From positions 62,001-126,000 of the forward strand of contig CALYLX010000152.1 in NCBI GenBank assembly GCA_944990035.1: a stretch of 64,000 bases of DNA. Direction: 5' to 3'. The stretch is from Clitopilus passeckerianus (lineage: Eukaryota; Basidiomycota; Agaricomycetes; Agaricales; Entolomataceae). How positions within the stretch are numbered: the first letter of the stretch is position 1; every line of letters starts with the position of its first letter. A program made the position numbers and the translations under genes. The notes below the pieces were generated by a model. The model was given only the letters and a program-made list of their open reading frames with translations. It was not told the DNA's origin and made no database searches. Positions 10,131-23,028 of the stretch are shown here, piece after piece.

Positions 10131-13100
10131 CTAACTCCTCCAGTATTGTGCTAAGTCATGTATCCTATCCAGCACCACTGTGATATAACTTGTCTCATTG
10201 AGCAAGGTCTCGAAATGCTTGATTGCCTCCTCCTCAGTCAAATCCAGCCTAAACTTTTCCTGGATCTGCTCGTGCACGTCTCGGTGTTTGATATCAGGGA
10301 TATTTGCATCTACCATGAGCGCGACCAGGTTCAGGATAAGGTTGGCAGATTTCCGAAGGATTGAGAAGGCAGTGAAGCAGAAGGATTTGAAACGAGCATA
10401 GTGAGGAGATTGAGCACCGCCCATCCCGTCGACCATTTCTTTGCACACCTTAACCGCAGGTGGGAACGGTTTAGGGTCTCGACCGAGGATGTAGCCAAAG
10501 TCAACTATAAGAAATGTAATCATCAATGTTGAATCCTCCAGGGGATGAAGCTACTCGCCATGAAAGAAATGGCCATCGGGTGCAACAAGGAGGTTGTCCA
10601 GATGGCGATCACCTACACCTAGGAGGTAGGTGACGACGCAGTATCCGGCTATGATGTCCGATATCAATAACCACACCTTTTCTCGGTCTGAAGGGGAAAA
10701 GAACTCACCACAACTTCTGACAAAGGTGTCAATGACACTGGGCTCAACGCCACTGGTTCCAACGCTCCCCTCATCTGGGTTATTCACCCTCAAATAGTTC
10801 AACAGATTCCCATGTTCGCTCACAATCGCCGCAATTGTTTTGCTCGGAACGAACTGCATCAACCCCTGCACCGGACCAGTTGCCAGAACGTCATATGTGC
10901 TCATTCTCAGATCGAGATTCTCCTTCCGTAGTAACCTGTCCATAAGCGTGAACAGCTGAAGCACGAGTTGATCCTGGCGAAGGTCGTCCCCGTCTTTGAA
11001 TATCACAGGGTACTCCGTCCCGTCGGAGCATTGGAAGTAGAGGAGAAGTGGGTAGAGGTTGGATTTGAACACGGAGGATTTCTCGGCGACGATGCCTGTT
11101 ACTTCTATGCGTGCGTTCAAAGGCAGTGGGAGAGGCGGGGACAGAGGCGAAAGGTTGGATTTGGGGTCGGAGATGAGAGAGCGTAGTTTCTCGATCTTCT
11201 TGGGACGAGGGTCTTTGGAGGTACGCAGCTCACGAGCACGTTTGGAGAGCGTGTCAATAAGGAGGCCTTGTCGGCGCAGAAGCTCCCGGCGTTCAGAACC
11301 ATTTTCTCCCTGGGGTTAAGGGTGGTGAGCTTGCAGTCAACAATTTTTTTGCTCAATATAATTTACCTCCATTATCTTGTTCATGAATTTGAACACCACC
11401 CTGCCGTACATCTTGGCCATCACTCGGTCTTCCAGAGCAACTTCCACCATGAGGTACCAGTATAGTCGATTCCCTAAGACGTGGTTTGCAACGCCTCGTG
11501 CAATCAAGAAGTCTGCGAGGCCACTATCGTCATAGGATATTGCACTAGTGGTCGACCTGGCAACGCGTTGCTCGCTGGCTGAGCTCTCAAACTTTAAGGC
11601 TTGGACGAGTTGGAGAAGGTAGAGTAGTAGTTCCTGTCAACAGCATGAGTGTCGGCATGTTGGTGGGTGGGCAGAAGAACTTACGTCGTCATCAGCTCGA
11701 GCCAGCTGTCGCACGGCAAACGCTCTAACCCTTGAATCCACTGTTCCTGGCCCAAGGAGCTCCAGGGCATCATCCGTGTCAATCTCGGTCCATTGAGGCA
11801 GTAGCTCTTCCACAGCTTGCTTCACTTCCGCCGAGTCGCGCCAAGTGACGGATTTGAGGAACTTCGTGAGACCACGCTTGTCTCTTGCAAGGTAGAAGCG
11901 AAACTTCCAAATGAGATCTTTCTCTTCAGAGGTCAAGAGTTGGGATGGTGAATAATTGAGAATAACCTGAGGAAAGAGGCGTTAAATATCAAAAGCATCA
12001 GGATACAGAGAAAAGCACATACGCCAAGCTCATCGCGTATCTTTGCGTTTGGCTTGAGTTCCCTGTCATATGGGCTGCTGCGGTGGCTTCGGACAAGACG
12101 GCGGTGCTTGTCCTCCACAGGGTTCTCGCGTGAGGATTCTGGGTCAACAACGGTCCATAATGTCGAATTTGTTGCAAATGACGATGTGATTGACGATGAT
12201 ACCGCTGGCGTTGGTGTTATAGGTGGCAGCGAGGGTGGCGGTGAGACTGTTGTAGAAGATGACGATTCCTGCAGAGTATTAGTGGGACATTCTTACGTAG
12301 AAGGACGTCCGTGGCACTTACTGGAGGTTCGCTGAAGACAACCGGAAAGTCGAAGCGAGGGAGGTCTATATAGAGGAACAGATTCTCTGACTTCTCAGCT
12401 TCGGCCTAGCGTGATCATCAGTCAGGTGTTCCTCCAGAAACGAAAAGCAGGAATAGCTTACTGCATGAATCTCCTCCATTTTCCTGAAGGCCATCTTATC
12501 TAGCCAATCAGATTTCGGAAGGTCGCCCCTCTCATATTTCTTGACAAGCTGGTGGGGGGTGATGAGATGAGATTGCCCACTTATTCAAAGTTATACGTGC
12601 ATACCTTCTCTAATCTCCCCATCTCGTCCCTGTTATCCAGTTTACTTGGTGTTGAAGTTTCAATGGACGCATCGGCTTCAACACCGGGCCAAAGGAGTAG
12701 CCTGTGCTTTCCTCTTCGCAGAGTCCTACGGATACATTTAAGATATCCCTGAGGCTCCCGTAGGGGACCAGCATGCTCACCATTTCTTTCCGAACAGTCG
12801 AAAAGTTGACCCTCCTACGGGTACTGCCTTTCGTGGTCCTCCGATATCCCAAACGGTGAATGTGATTTGCGCACTCAGTGGGAGATCACAATAGCGTATT
12901 GGTAATGTGATCCATTCATTCCACCTAGTATCAAGGGAAAACATTCGTTAGTTGCTGTGATCAGATATACAATACAAACAACGCACGCATAATTGTTCTT
13001 GAACGCCTTGAAGCTCGTTCGGAAGGGTATCGTCAACGGCTTGTTATCAGCTATGAGCTGACATGTGACATAAAGGTCTGAAAGGTTTCTTTGAGTTCAC

Positions 13101-13359
13101 CAGGATTATTCACTACCTTCACTGGAGAAGGAGTAGCTCTTACGGAGACTGCTGGACGCCGTGAAATCGTAGTTCAGGATTATCCAATACTTCAGTGAAC
13201 GTCTTTGGCTTTCTTAGCCCTTCTATCTGAGATCTATTAGGACTGATTAGCTTCGAATGGGGTGAAATAATAGAATCTGACCGACATCCTGAAGGTCACA
13301 GGTAACTTGAGGTCTGAAAGCTTCGCGAAAGTGAAATCGTCTCGATTATCCTTGTCCAT
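10131..13359 (-). CDS. vps34: Phosphatidylinositol 3-kinase Vps34 (class III)
   Basis: Makes PI3P on endosomes and autophagosomes, in complex with Vps15 and Beclin-1/Atg6. The start at 13359 gives MDKDNRDDFTFAKLSDLKLP, the typical fungal Vps34 N-terminus. Next come a C2 region (TFTVWDIGGPRKAVPVGG), the helical PIK accessory domain (SEEKDLIWKFRFYLARDKRG) and the kinase domain with GDDLRQDQL, catalytic loop GVGDRHLDNLL and VDFGYILGRDPKP. The C-terminus, NETSYITVVLDRIHDLAQYW, is the conserved Vps34 membrane-contact helix. About ten short introns split the gene; the last separates FFHGE from the DFG exon near 10527-10550. All core motifs are intact. It is a single-copy housekeeping gene lying between the gene-poor 6-10 kb stretch and the STAND genes. 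Confidence 0.93.
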
Positions 13360-13801
13360 AACTTCCCCAACTTAAGTTTTTTGAAAACCGCGTAGATGTT
13401 AAATGCTAAGGCTGTAGCAAACGACAGGAATGAAGCTAGTTGAGGATCTAGGTAAGGCTTGGCTCGAGTGCCAATGGCCTAAGCGCCGCTGACTGGACCT
13501 TATTTGGCAGTAGCGTTTGGACCAAACACCTCTGCCAACCCTCCCTTTGTAGTTCTTCCTCGTTGCCAGTGGGTAGAGCGAGGAAGTCGAGCAACGCACA
13601 CCTCGTACGCACCAATACAGCCCATATGCATTACGTTCCGCCAAAACTGCAGTCACGACAGCCTCACACCTACCGCGAGACCTGACACGGAAAGATTTGC
13701 CATGTTCTTGACAACTTTCCAGCAACTTTCCAGTTAGACGAACGGGGTTAACATGGACTTGTTTCCTCCCATCATGGCCTGGTGAATGCCAATCATCCAG
13801 C
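13360..13801. other. Intergenic between VPS34 and NLR-A (divergent starts)
   Basis: About 440 bases separate the minus-strand VPS34 start from the plus-strand NLR-A start, so the stretch must serve both promoters. A 140-codon minus-strand ORF covers most of it but has no domain-like composition. No TATA box is obvious. Confidence 0.5.
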
Positions 13802-16800
13802 ATGGCGAGCCGTGAGTCCAAGGTCTTCTCTTGGCTGAATAGCCGAAAGAAAGAGAAATCAAGGAAGGATGAAGTAGAGGTAGGACAAGACTGAATCGCA
13901 CCAACATTATCTAAATTATTTATTTATCTAGGAGAAACCTCAAACCTCTGCTGCATCTCTTGCCACTGAGCGGGGCGCCGAACCAGATTTATCAAAAGCA
14001 TCTATCCCGACGAAGACAGAGTATGCGATTGAAGCAACGAAACAGACACTCGATATCCTGAGCAATGTCGCGAACATGGTCGGAATCCCGTTAGCCGAAC
14101 AAGTAATTAGGATCGGTATTGCTTTATTAACAACTTGCGAGGTTTGTTTATCCTCACTGGGTCCGGTGAACTGAACATGAACCTGTTAGTCTAGACCATG
14201 AACGATGTCAAAGGAAGAGTTACTGAGCTGAAGCGTCAAGTTACAAGCCTTCTACTCGTCATCGCCAAGATTGCAAAGGACCCCACATATGCCCCATTGT
14301 TTAAATCTTCATCAGGCCTGAATACGGAACTTCAGGAGCTCATCAAGTGCGTGGCTCCTGATTTATTTATTTTTCGTTTTGCTTGGTCTCATTATAGTAG
14401 TTCCCTCCGTTCAATCACAGGCGACCTTGAAAGTATCAAGAAGCAGAACTCGTTCTTGACCACCTTGCTCCCCGAAAGCAACATGAAAAAGGTTGATGAC
14501 TGCATCAGCAGCTTTCAGCACGCTATCAGTCGATTTCAGGTGCGTTTAGTGTTTTAAAGAAACATGACTACGCTACAACCATGTCCCTTTCGTCAGATTT
14601 TACGAGGGATATATGGTGCCCAGGACCTATACCAGGTCCAAACACAACTTCAAGAAGCATATGGCCTGACTCAGGTCGTTGCGGGGAAGGTTGACAAGAT
14701 GCAGAACTCCATTGATGGGCTCCGGGCAATGTTGGACCGACCTGGCAGCGAACATTTTGGATTCGACCTCTCAGCGGAGATGCCTCCCAGCCCAGATTTG
14801 TTTCTTGGACGTAGCTCAAGCGTCGAACGCATTACACGCTGCATAACAAGCGGTGATACGAAGCAGTCACGCGTCTGCGTTCTTGGCCCAGGTGGTATTG
14901 GAAAAACATCCGTAGCACTTGCTGCTATAGAAAACCCGGCAGTCAGCGCAAAGTTCCTCCCCAAGAATATTATCTGGGTTCCCTGCCTCAGTCTCACTTC
15001 TCCCAACGCCTTCCTGGTGTATCTTGCCAGGCGCTTAGCCAACCCAAATCAAGCTTACCCCCTCCAAGCGCTTATCTCTACCCTACAAAACGACAGCAAC
15101 GCATATGTCATAATCTTGGATAACTTTGAGACCACCTGGCATCCCATAGAGGGTGATCAAAGTCTCACAAAGAAGATTTTGCGCTCTCTCGATACACTCC
15201 CTAACGTGTCAATCATCGTCACAATGCGCTCAGAATTTCCGCCACTGGCGCATTGGATGACGGAGCGCTTGGATATCCTGGCCCCAGAAGACTCGCGACT
15301 TCTCTACACAACCATCGAACCCCGATCCCAAGACAGCAAGGATCTAGACCAACTTCTCCAAGCTCTCGGCCACCTCCCCTTCGCTGTCACGTTGGTAGCC
15401 ACCCAAGCCAGATATGCTGGTGCCTCCCCGTCCAAGATGCTTTTGGAATGGAAGGCGGTTGGCTCGGAGATGCTCTCCGATGTTGAAGACAGCTCGAGGA
15501 ACATGGACAACTCAATTTCACTTTCGGTCAATAGCAAATACGTCACGAGCTCGCCAGGGGCTGTAGAGCTGCTTCATGTGCTCTCAATGCTCCCCGCCGG
15601 CACTTATCAAGACGACATCTCGATATGGACCACGTCGTGGAGGGTTTCGGCTTTGAGCACACTTCGCAATGCTGCTCTTGTCGTAACGCGGGAGATCGAG
15701 ATGGACGGGGAATCAAAGACGCATTTACTTGTGCTCCCGGTCATTCAAGCGTACATACAGCAGCGCAGCCGTATTCCGGAGAAGGCTCGCCATTCGATAT
15801 ACGACTCTTGCCTCACCTTCCTGTATACACACAGATCGGTGATCGGAGGTCCCAATGAACCAGGATACAAAGTCGACCTGCCTGTCATAGCAACACAGGA
15901 GGCAAACCTAGAAGTGATCCTTACGGAGCTTCTCCTGCTCCTTCTCTCTGATGAAACCCTATCCAACGCCCTCACTCATTCGGAGGCAGAGCGCTTTGAT
16001 GGATTGCTGACTTTCATATCCTATCAACGCTACAACCGGCCCCGCCTCGACCTGGCTGAGCATGTCATCGAGCTCGCCCAACGCAAACATAGCAAGGTCC
16101 ACGAGGCGGGAGCAATCTACTGCCTAGCATCAATGCAGAACGGGCTTGAACAGAGTTCCGCGGCAGCTGCGAACTTCGATAAAGCAAGGGACCTGTTTTC
16201 CTCCCTTGGCGAGCACGACAAAGCCTGCTCGGCGGATTTCATGGCCATCTTGTGCAAACGAGAGTCGCACCCTTCTCAGATGCCCAGCAATGCTATCCTA
16301 CGACTCATGGAAGCGGCACTATCCAGATGGCACCCTCACTTCTCCGACCCCGTCATATCTGGTCTAGCCACCTATTGGACGGCATATTTTGGGTGGTTGG
16401 TCTCTCCGCGGTCAGAATCCGACATTAATCGAATCCTCAAAGACCTCATACACGCGAGAGACAATCTACGCCTAGCCAAGCGAGCATGGGATCTCCTACA
16501 ATGCTACGATCTGCATGTGGGGATATGCTTGCAGACGGGCAGGCTCGAGGAAGCAACATTGGCTATCGACGAGGCAATGGCATTGGATGAGATGCAAGGC
16601 CGCCCCATGTATGGTACCTTCTACCTCTATAAGGCCCAGGCGATGAAGATGTCCGACCTTTGGGATCTTGGACTGCTGTCAACACTCCAAATGGCGCTCG
16701 AGTTGTCACGGAAAGCCGGGCTCCCTTATGATACCGCCATCGCATTGGACGAAATGACAGAATACTACGTTCATGAGCAGGAGTGGCAGGCAGCGCGGCT

Positions 16801-16957
16801 GACATGTGAGGAGACGCTCAAGGAATGTAGGAAAGGCTCGGGGTTCAGTATCAATCTGATACGTGATCGTGGTCAGGATAATCTTCGCTTCATTCGCACA
16901 ATGGAAATGGACGGCGATGTTGGGTCGTTGAAGTATTATCCTCCTACTAGACGATAA
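13802..16957 (+). CDS. NLR-A: STAND NTPase with helical N-terminus, NB-ARC and TPR-like tail
   Basis: Predicted NLR-type signal-transducing NTPase. Five exons: 13802-13879, 13932-14141, 14195-14346, 14398-14539 and 14597-16957, about 980 residues. The start exon gives MASRESKVFSWLNSRKKEKS, a basic tail matching the paralogues. Residues about 30-230 form a helical region (EYAIEATKQTLDIL, ELKRQVTSLLLVIAKIAKDP) that resembles the four-helix MLKL/HeLo-like death-domain fold found on fungal NLRs; this is inference. NB-ARC follows: P-loop GPGGIGKTS, Walker B VIILDNFETTW, sensor TMRSEFPPL, GLPL-like LGHLPFAVTLVA, then the winged-helix VLSMLPAGTYQDDISIW. The last 350 residues are helical TPR-like repeats ending in ARLTCEETLKECRKGSGFSI. 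The frame is intact throughout. Same orientation as NLR-B, 700 bases downstream. Confidence 0.85.
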
Positions 16958-17661
16958 TAGAGGTCATTTTGCACCATTTCCATACTTGGGGTCACAAATA
17001 TCAGGTTCACCTCAGCCTCTACCCACTGCAACACATCAAACACATGATACATGACCCGTGAATCCTCCGAGACAAACTGATAATAATGATACAACTTGAA
17101 CCATGGACGCTGTGATTCAACAAACATGAGGATTTTATTGGCACATATTGTGTTCGCGCGAAAGTGCAAAGGCTTGGCGTGGGAGGGCCCAGTTTCTCCA
17201 TTTCTAAGTGGCTTGAATTTCTGGTACTATTCAGTTGCCATAATCCGCCTTTATTGCAGCCTATTCTCGATTCCTCGCACTCCCTAGTTACTTCCAAAAA
17301 CTTCAAAATCAAAGTTGCGAGCCAGACAAAGATTGCGACCAGCTTCTCAAATTTATCTCCCCCGTCGACAACAGCTGTGTAACATCATCCCAACAAATCT
17401 GTCCATCTCACCACCAGTGAGGGTAATTCCATGTATACAACTACAGAACAGAATGGTGCCTATAGCACAATCCAGAAGGTTCGAGAAATGAATTGGGCGC
17501 CTAAGTATTTGTCAGACATGAGCTATGCATGGCTCCCGCTTGAGGCCGCACCAGTCTGTGTGATTCGAAGCAAATGATCGAAGCCACCATTGACATGAGG
17601 CAACCAACCTTGGTCCCTTGGGAACTTTCCCTTCTTCCTGCGACATACTCTAATCTCGGCA
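16958..17661. other. Intergenic NLR-A to NLR-B
   Basis: About 700 bases. No gene seen. The last 45 bases before the NLR-B start (CTTGGGAACTTTCCC and then TCTTC) also occur just before the NLR-E start at 50473, showing that the 5' leader was copied together with the gene. Confidence 0.5.
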
Positions 17662-20600
17662 ATGGGCCATGGTTCGGGGTGCTTTGGTTTCCTGCGCAAA
17701 ACGAAGGCCAGAAAAGCGCCTCGAAATTCTTCAAAGGTTAGTCACCTATCATCTATATATTAGGCTGGAATTAACCGATCTAAACTAGATCGTATCTGTG
17801 AATAATGAACGGAAAAGCGTATCTGCCGCGCTTAAAGATGAAGTATCTCGGGATTTAGTACCTTCGAAAAAGGAATACGCAATTGAAGCCTCGAAACGGA
17901 CCCTTGAGATCCTCACGGGTGTAGCTGGTCTGGTGGGAGTACCGTTGGTGAAAGAAGTGCTTGATATTGGTTTATCCATGCTATCGACTTGTGAGGTACG
18001 AGGCTATTGAGTTCCTCTGGTTGTCTATTCCTGACTTGCTGATCCACCGGATAGACTATCAATGAAGTTCAAGAGAGGGTTGCAGAGCTGAAGAATCGAG
18101 TTACAAGCTATCTCCTCGTCATTGCCAAGATTGCAAAGGATCCCGAGACCGACCCCATGTTGAAGTCTTCCCAGGGCTTGATCGACGAATTGCAAGAATT
18201 GAAGGAGTTAGTTCTGCTCTCACAGCTATTGACTCCTGTGTATCTTACTCGCTGCTTTACCAGCTGCCTTGCAACAATCACGGTCCGGCTCGAAGCTATC
18301 AGCAAGCAGAACGTTGTTCTGACCACTCTTCTTCCGAAAACCAACATGAATACCATCGAAGAATGTGTGGACTGTTTCCAAGATGCAGTCGCTCGCTTCC
18401 AGGTGTGGATTGTTCCATGGGTGAGTTTGGAAGTACGCTAACTTCAGTCATTTCCCAGACACTCAGAGGTATTCATGCTGCTCAAGATCTCTCAAGAATA
18501 CAGGGTCAGGTGGAAGAGGTCTATCAATTGACCCGAGTAGCCGTTGAGAAGATTGACAGGGTTCAAAGCTCTGTCGATAAGCTCCAGGCTATGCTTGAAA
18601 GCACGGGGGCGCAAAGTGACTCTTTCTCGTCCTCCTCGAAGATACCACCCATTCCCGACAACTTCCTCGGAAGAGACGCCGTCGTGGATCGTATCACCGA
18701 GCAACTCGCAAGCGGGGACAAAGACCACTCACGTGTATGTCTCCTTGGTCCGGGTGGAATGGGCAAGACTTCCGCTGCTCTAGCCATCATGAACCATCCA
18801 ACAACTACTGCCAAATTCCCTTCGAAGAATAGGCTATGGATTCCATGTATCAGCTTAACATCACCTAGTGCCTTTTTGGCCTTCCTTGCACGACGACTCG
18901 GTATTTCTGGCCAGGCAGATCCTCTCCAGTCCATCATTTCCACCCTCGAGCACAGTGCCAATCCCTATATCATCCTCCTTGACAACTTTGAGACACCTTG
19001 GCATCCGGTAGAGGGCGATCAGAGGTTTACAAAGGAAATCATCCAAGCCCTAGATGGTGTTGCAAACATCTCCATCCTGGTCACCATGCGATCTCACTTC
19101 CCTCCACTGACCCACTGGCAGGCAGAACGCCTTGATGTCCTGCCCCTCGAAGATTGCCGGCGCATTTACACCGCCATTGAACCACAAGCCGAAAAGACCG
19201 CCACAGAAGACCTCGACCTCCTCCTCGAAACTATTGGGCGCCTGCCATATGCAGTCACGCTCATGGCCAACCAGGCGAAATACTCCGAGGCCTCGCCAGC
19301 TGAAGTCCTCTTCGAATGGCACAAGTTCGGATCCAAGATGCTCTCCGAGGTAGAGGATACCTCGAAGGGTATGGACAGTTCTATTGAATTGTCTATCAAG
19401 AGCAAATACGTGGCCAACTCTTCCGGAGCGATCGAGCTACTCCAAGTGTTGTCCATGCTTCCCGCTGGCGTTTATCGCGAGGACTTATCCATTTGGATCA
19501 AGTCATGGAACCTTGCAGCTTTGAGCACCTTACGGAATGCTGCGCTCGTCGTCACACGAGAGATCGAATCAGAGGGCTCCAAGAGGACACATTATCTTGT
19601 CCTCCCCGTCGTCCAATCATACATGCGCCAGCCAGGACGTATCCCCGACCACGTCCGTAAAGCCACATACGACGCCTGCTCCGCCTTCCTCTGCGCTCAC
19701 AAATCAATGATCGAGGGCCCAAACGACCGCGCGTTCAGGACTGATGTAACTGCAATCCTATCGCAGGAGAGCAACCTTCAAGCCATCCTCACAGAAATTC
19801 TTAATATGGTCCAAAATCGAGGTGCTGCCGCCGAAGGACGTCCCTCCCAAGTCACTCCAGAACAGCTTGACGCATTCCTTGTATTCGTCAGCTTCCAGCG
19901 TTATGCTCGGCCTCATTTGGACCTCGCTGAGCAGCTTGCCCGACTTGCCGCACGAGAAGCACCGGATACCCTCCTTGAAGGACATGCCATATATTGCCTT
20001 TCTTGCATACAGTACCAACTTGATTGCTCAGAGCCTGCTATCCAGGGATTCCGGAAGGCAAAGGAGCTGTTCCTGCGATTGGGAATATCGTTGAAAGCTT
20101 GCAATGCAGATTGGTATAACCTCTCGTGCATTTTCGAGGTTGAGGATCCGTCTTTCGACGAGCGGAAACAATTGGTCAGGGACACCCGTGCCCGTTGGGA
20201 AGGTTATATGGAGGATCCGTTGCTACGAGCCACGATCCTTTATTGGTCGAGTGACAGCATGTGGTTATCCGATGCGATAGATGAACCTCGACCAAAGGAG
20301 GTACTCCAGGACATGACCAAAGCCAAGGACATCTATGTTTCGATGGGGAATCGCCCGTGGGACCTGCAAGGATGCCTCACTAGCCTTCTCAGATTCCTCC
20401 TACAGGAGAACCGACCTGAGGAAGCTCATGCTATAGCCCACGAGGTCCTCGAATTGTTCGAAAGGGAAGGATTTCCGGACACAGGGTATAATCATGTTTG
20501 CATGGCACATTGCCTCAAAGCATTGAACAATTGGGGTCCTGAGCTGTTTGCCACTCTGCAGGACGGCTTGAAGATTGGGCGCACGTTTGGGACACCTTAC

Positions 20601-20834
20601 AATGTCTCATTACTACTGGAGGAATTGATGGAAGTATACGTCGTCCAACAGGAGTGGGCTGCGGCACGGATTGCTTGCGAGGAAATTCTGAAGGAATGCC
20701 GGAAAGGAGCTGGTTACAGCATTGGAGGCGTGAGGGAGCGAGCAGAATGGAATTTGAGGTTTCTCCAAGAATCCAAGGAGGTTGGCTATGAAGGTGGATC
20801 TGATATTGTGTATTGGGAACCTATGAGGTTTTGA
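17662..20834 (+). CDS. NLR-B: STAND NTPase paralogue of NLR-A
   Basis: Same five-exon plan as NLR-A: exon 1 17662-17736 (MGHGSGCFGFLRKTKARKAP), exon 2 17789-17995, two further helical exons, and a large exon from about 18461 to 20834. The N-terminal region includes EYAIEASKRTLEILTGVAG, LKNRVTSYLLVIAKIAKDP and VRLEAISKQNVVLTTLLP. NB-ARC motifs: GPGGMGKTS, IILLDNFETPW, TMRSHFPPL, IGRLPYAVTLMA, VLSMLPAGVYREDLSIW. The TPR-like tail ends ARIACEEILKECRKGAGYSI. No stop or frameshift is seen, so the gene looks functional. The Met-Gly start followed by Cys-7 and a run of Lys/Arg resembles a lipidated, membrane-seeking N-terminus, though the myristoylation consensus is imperfect. NLR-E at 48.7-50.5 kb is a decayed near-copy. 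Confidence 0.87.
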
Positions 20835-21267
20835 TCATGAGTTTACTACGTGATATGTCTACCTACCCGATCTATGTACTTCTGGTGTATGTATTCTTTA
20901 CTTTTCGATGCTACGGTTGTACAGTACAATGCTTCGGGAATACCGCTATTGATTCGGCCTATATATTAAAGAATATTCTGGCCTCAACCCTAATGACGAA
21001 CGAGAACTCGGCGAAAATGTATCATGGTGGGTGGAACAGCGTCCAAACACAATGTAAAAATCATCTCAGGGCGTTAAGGTATTGGTAATATTTAATACAG
21101 CGAGGCGTTACATTATAAGCTGTTTATGATTCAAAAATAGCGGTACACGGTCAAATGGCTGACCTTGTCTAAACCCTCAGGCGTCAGCGCACAAAAAAAA
21201 CTCAAAACTCAAAGCCTCTTACCATGGGTTCTAAGGATAATATGAATACACTTAGGCAATAATTTAA
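20835..21267. other. Intergenic, convergent 3' ends
   Basis: AT-rich spacer of about 430 bases between the 3' ends of NLR-B (plus) and the DUF6533-like gene (minus). No ORF, repeat or RNA gene is supported. Confidence 0.5.
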
Positions 21268-23028
21268 TCATACACTCTGCAGATGGTGTGATTGTACAGC
21301 CAATCCTTCCTTTTGACGAGGATCTTCAATCCGAAAACTCTGCGTTTGCATGGTCCCGGTGTTGCGTCCCATTTCACTGCTCCACAAGGTATCCAGTTCG
21401 ACATTGTTGGTGGGCGTAGCGCATACCACATCCGTATCCGTGAACGTCGTCCTTGCAGTGGAGTATATCCCGAGGTCGGCCGTTTCGTGAAGGTTGAGCA
21501 TCAGGCGGGAGATCATCGTAACAGAGACACTAGAGGGGAATGGATAAAGATGAGACGCTTTGCCAGGGGGAAATACTGAAGCCAAGAGTGATAAACGTAC
21601 GCGCTTGCAAAGCTTGATAGGCTTCCTCGCAGAAACGGCTGTGAAATCAAGTTTCAGAGATCGTCTCCCAACAGCTCAGATATCAAGTACATACAGGACA
21701 AAACTGGTACACAGGAACAGGTATCAGTGACCGAAAAAAGACGGATGAAATGAGCGAAGACATACATAAAATGACAAAATATTGGTGAGATTTGCCAACG
21801 CCATAACCCTATGATGTTGGATGTTAGTTCATGGGTTCCTTTGCAGATGCCCTGATTAACTGACGCAAAATATATGGCACCTGAAACACGTAAAATGGTG
21901 AGTGAACAACAAATGTAAAGGATGCTGCAGCTTACCATCTCTCAATATTAACTGTATTATCGGCACAGAAGTCCGCGTTATTCCATAATCGTGTCTTCCC
22001 TTCCAAGTCTTCAGGAGGGTAAGGATAAATAAGTTAAGGTCGTAAACAAACAAAGCCTCCCATGCGGAAGCTATCCTGATTGACCTAGAAGAGAAAAGTA
22101 AGCATGCGGGTTACAGAATGAGTCTCGAGGAAGACGAACGTTTCTTTCGCAAGTTCGGTGTGACATCCTGAACCAAACACCGCAGGGGTGGTCTTCTGGG
22201 AGAACAACGACCACTGTGGGGATCCAGATATGAGAAGTGGCGAACGAGCCAGGTTAGTTGACTCACACAAGCCACTCCAATCAGCACGCCTCCGCTTCCC
22301 AACATGTACGCCAATATCCGTATTGAACAGCCATACAAGGCGTATATTCGGAGAGTCAGCAGAACTAAGACTGCGTTAGATCGAGTTTTCGTGCGTATAG
22401 GACGGAAGAGCTTACTACACACCAACACCTGGTTGCAAATCAGGAACAACTGGCGAAATGTATTATATTGCTTGCAGCTGTCAAGGGAAACTCGGTGTAA
22501 GTCTAATGTCAGGATTGCACGGTTAATTGAGGCTCAAACCTCTGCAAACCCATGAATAATGAGCAAATCTTTACACTGACAGACACAGTAAAAGCGGGGC
22601 TTACTTGGATAGGAAGAGTCGTAAAAATGAGGATCGTGACGGCAATGTTTCCGAAGAGGGAGAAATAACGGTTCAGAAAGAACCACCAGGAACTCTGGGT
22701 CTTCTGTCTCCGCCAAAGATATTCGATCTCATTGCCTATCGTGTGCCCGTCATTATGCAATCGAAGAGTCTATTGCGCGAACTGAACTCACCCGACGTGA
22801 TTAAATGGTCATAAAACAGAAACGCTACAACAATCAATGAGCTCTCCAGTTCCACGTCACTCCCAGTATTGAATACTCACTGACGGCCAATAGGTGGAGA
22901 TAATTGTGAACCAGGCTAATGTCATGCGGTCGGTTAATTCCTGCATTGGGCTGACCGAAAGCTGGAGGTAAAATGACTCACTTCTGGTGGACGACGTCCA
23001 CTGGCTCAATTGCCAGCGGATCCACCAT
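21268..23028 (-). CDS. DUF6533-like multi-pass membrane protein
   Basis: Member of the large Agaricomycete family of about 300-residue, seven-helix-like membrane proteins carrying DUF6533; function unknown. The coding sequence lies in about ten small exons. In order I read MVDPLAIEPVDVVHQK (start 23028), LVHNYLHLLAV, FLFYDHLITSG, EIEYLWRRQKTQSSWWFFLN with RYFSLFGNIAVTILIF, CKDLLIIHGFAE, LVLLTLRIYALYGCSIRILA, SIRIASAWEALFVYDLNLFI, GAIYFA then VMALANLTNILSFY, and the tail SVSVTMISRLMLNLHETADL. These blocks match the family order well. Several intron calls are from consensus only, so the exact protein is approximate. The tail after the last helix is hydrophilic and probably cytosolic. Confidence 0.75.

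Noticed and set aside
13399..13821. 140-codon minus-strand ORF between VPS34 and NLR-A
   Set aside because: No domain-like composition, and it overlaps the first exon of NLR-A, whose start is supported by four paralogues.
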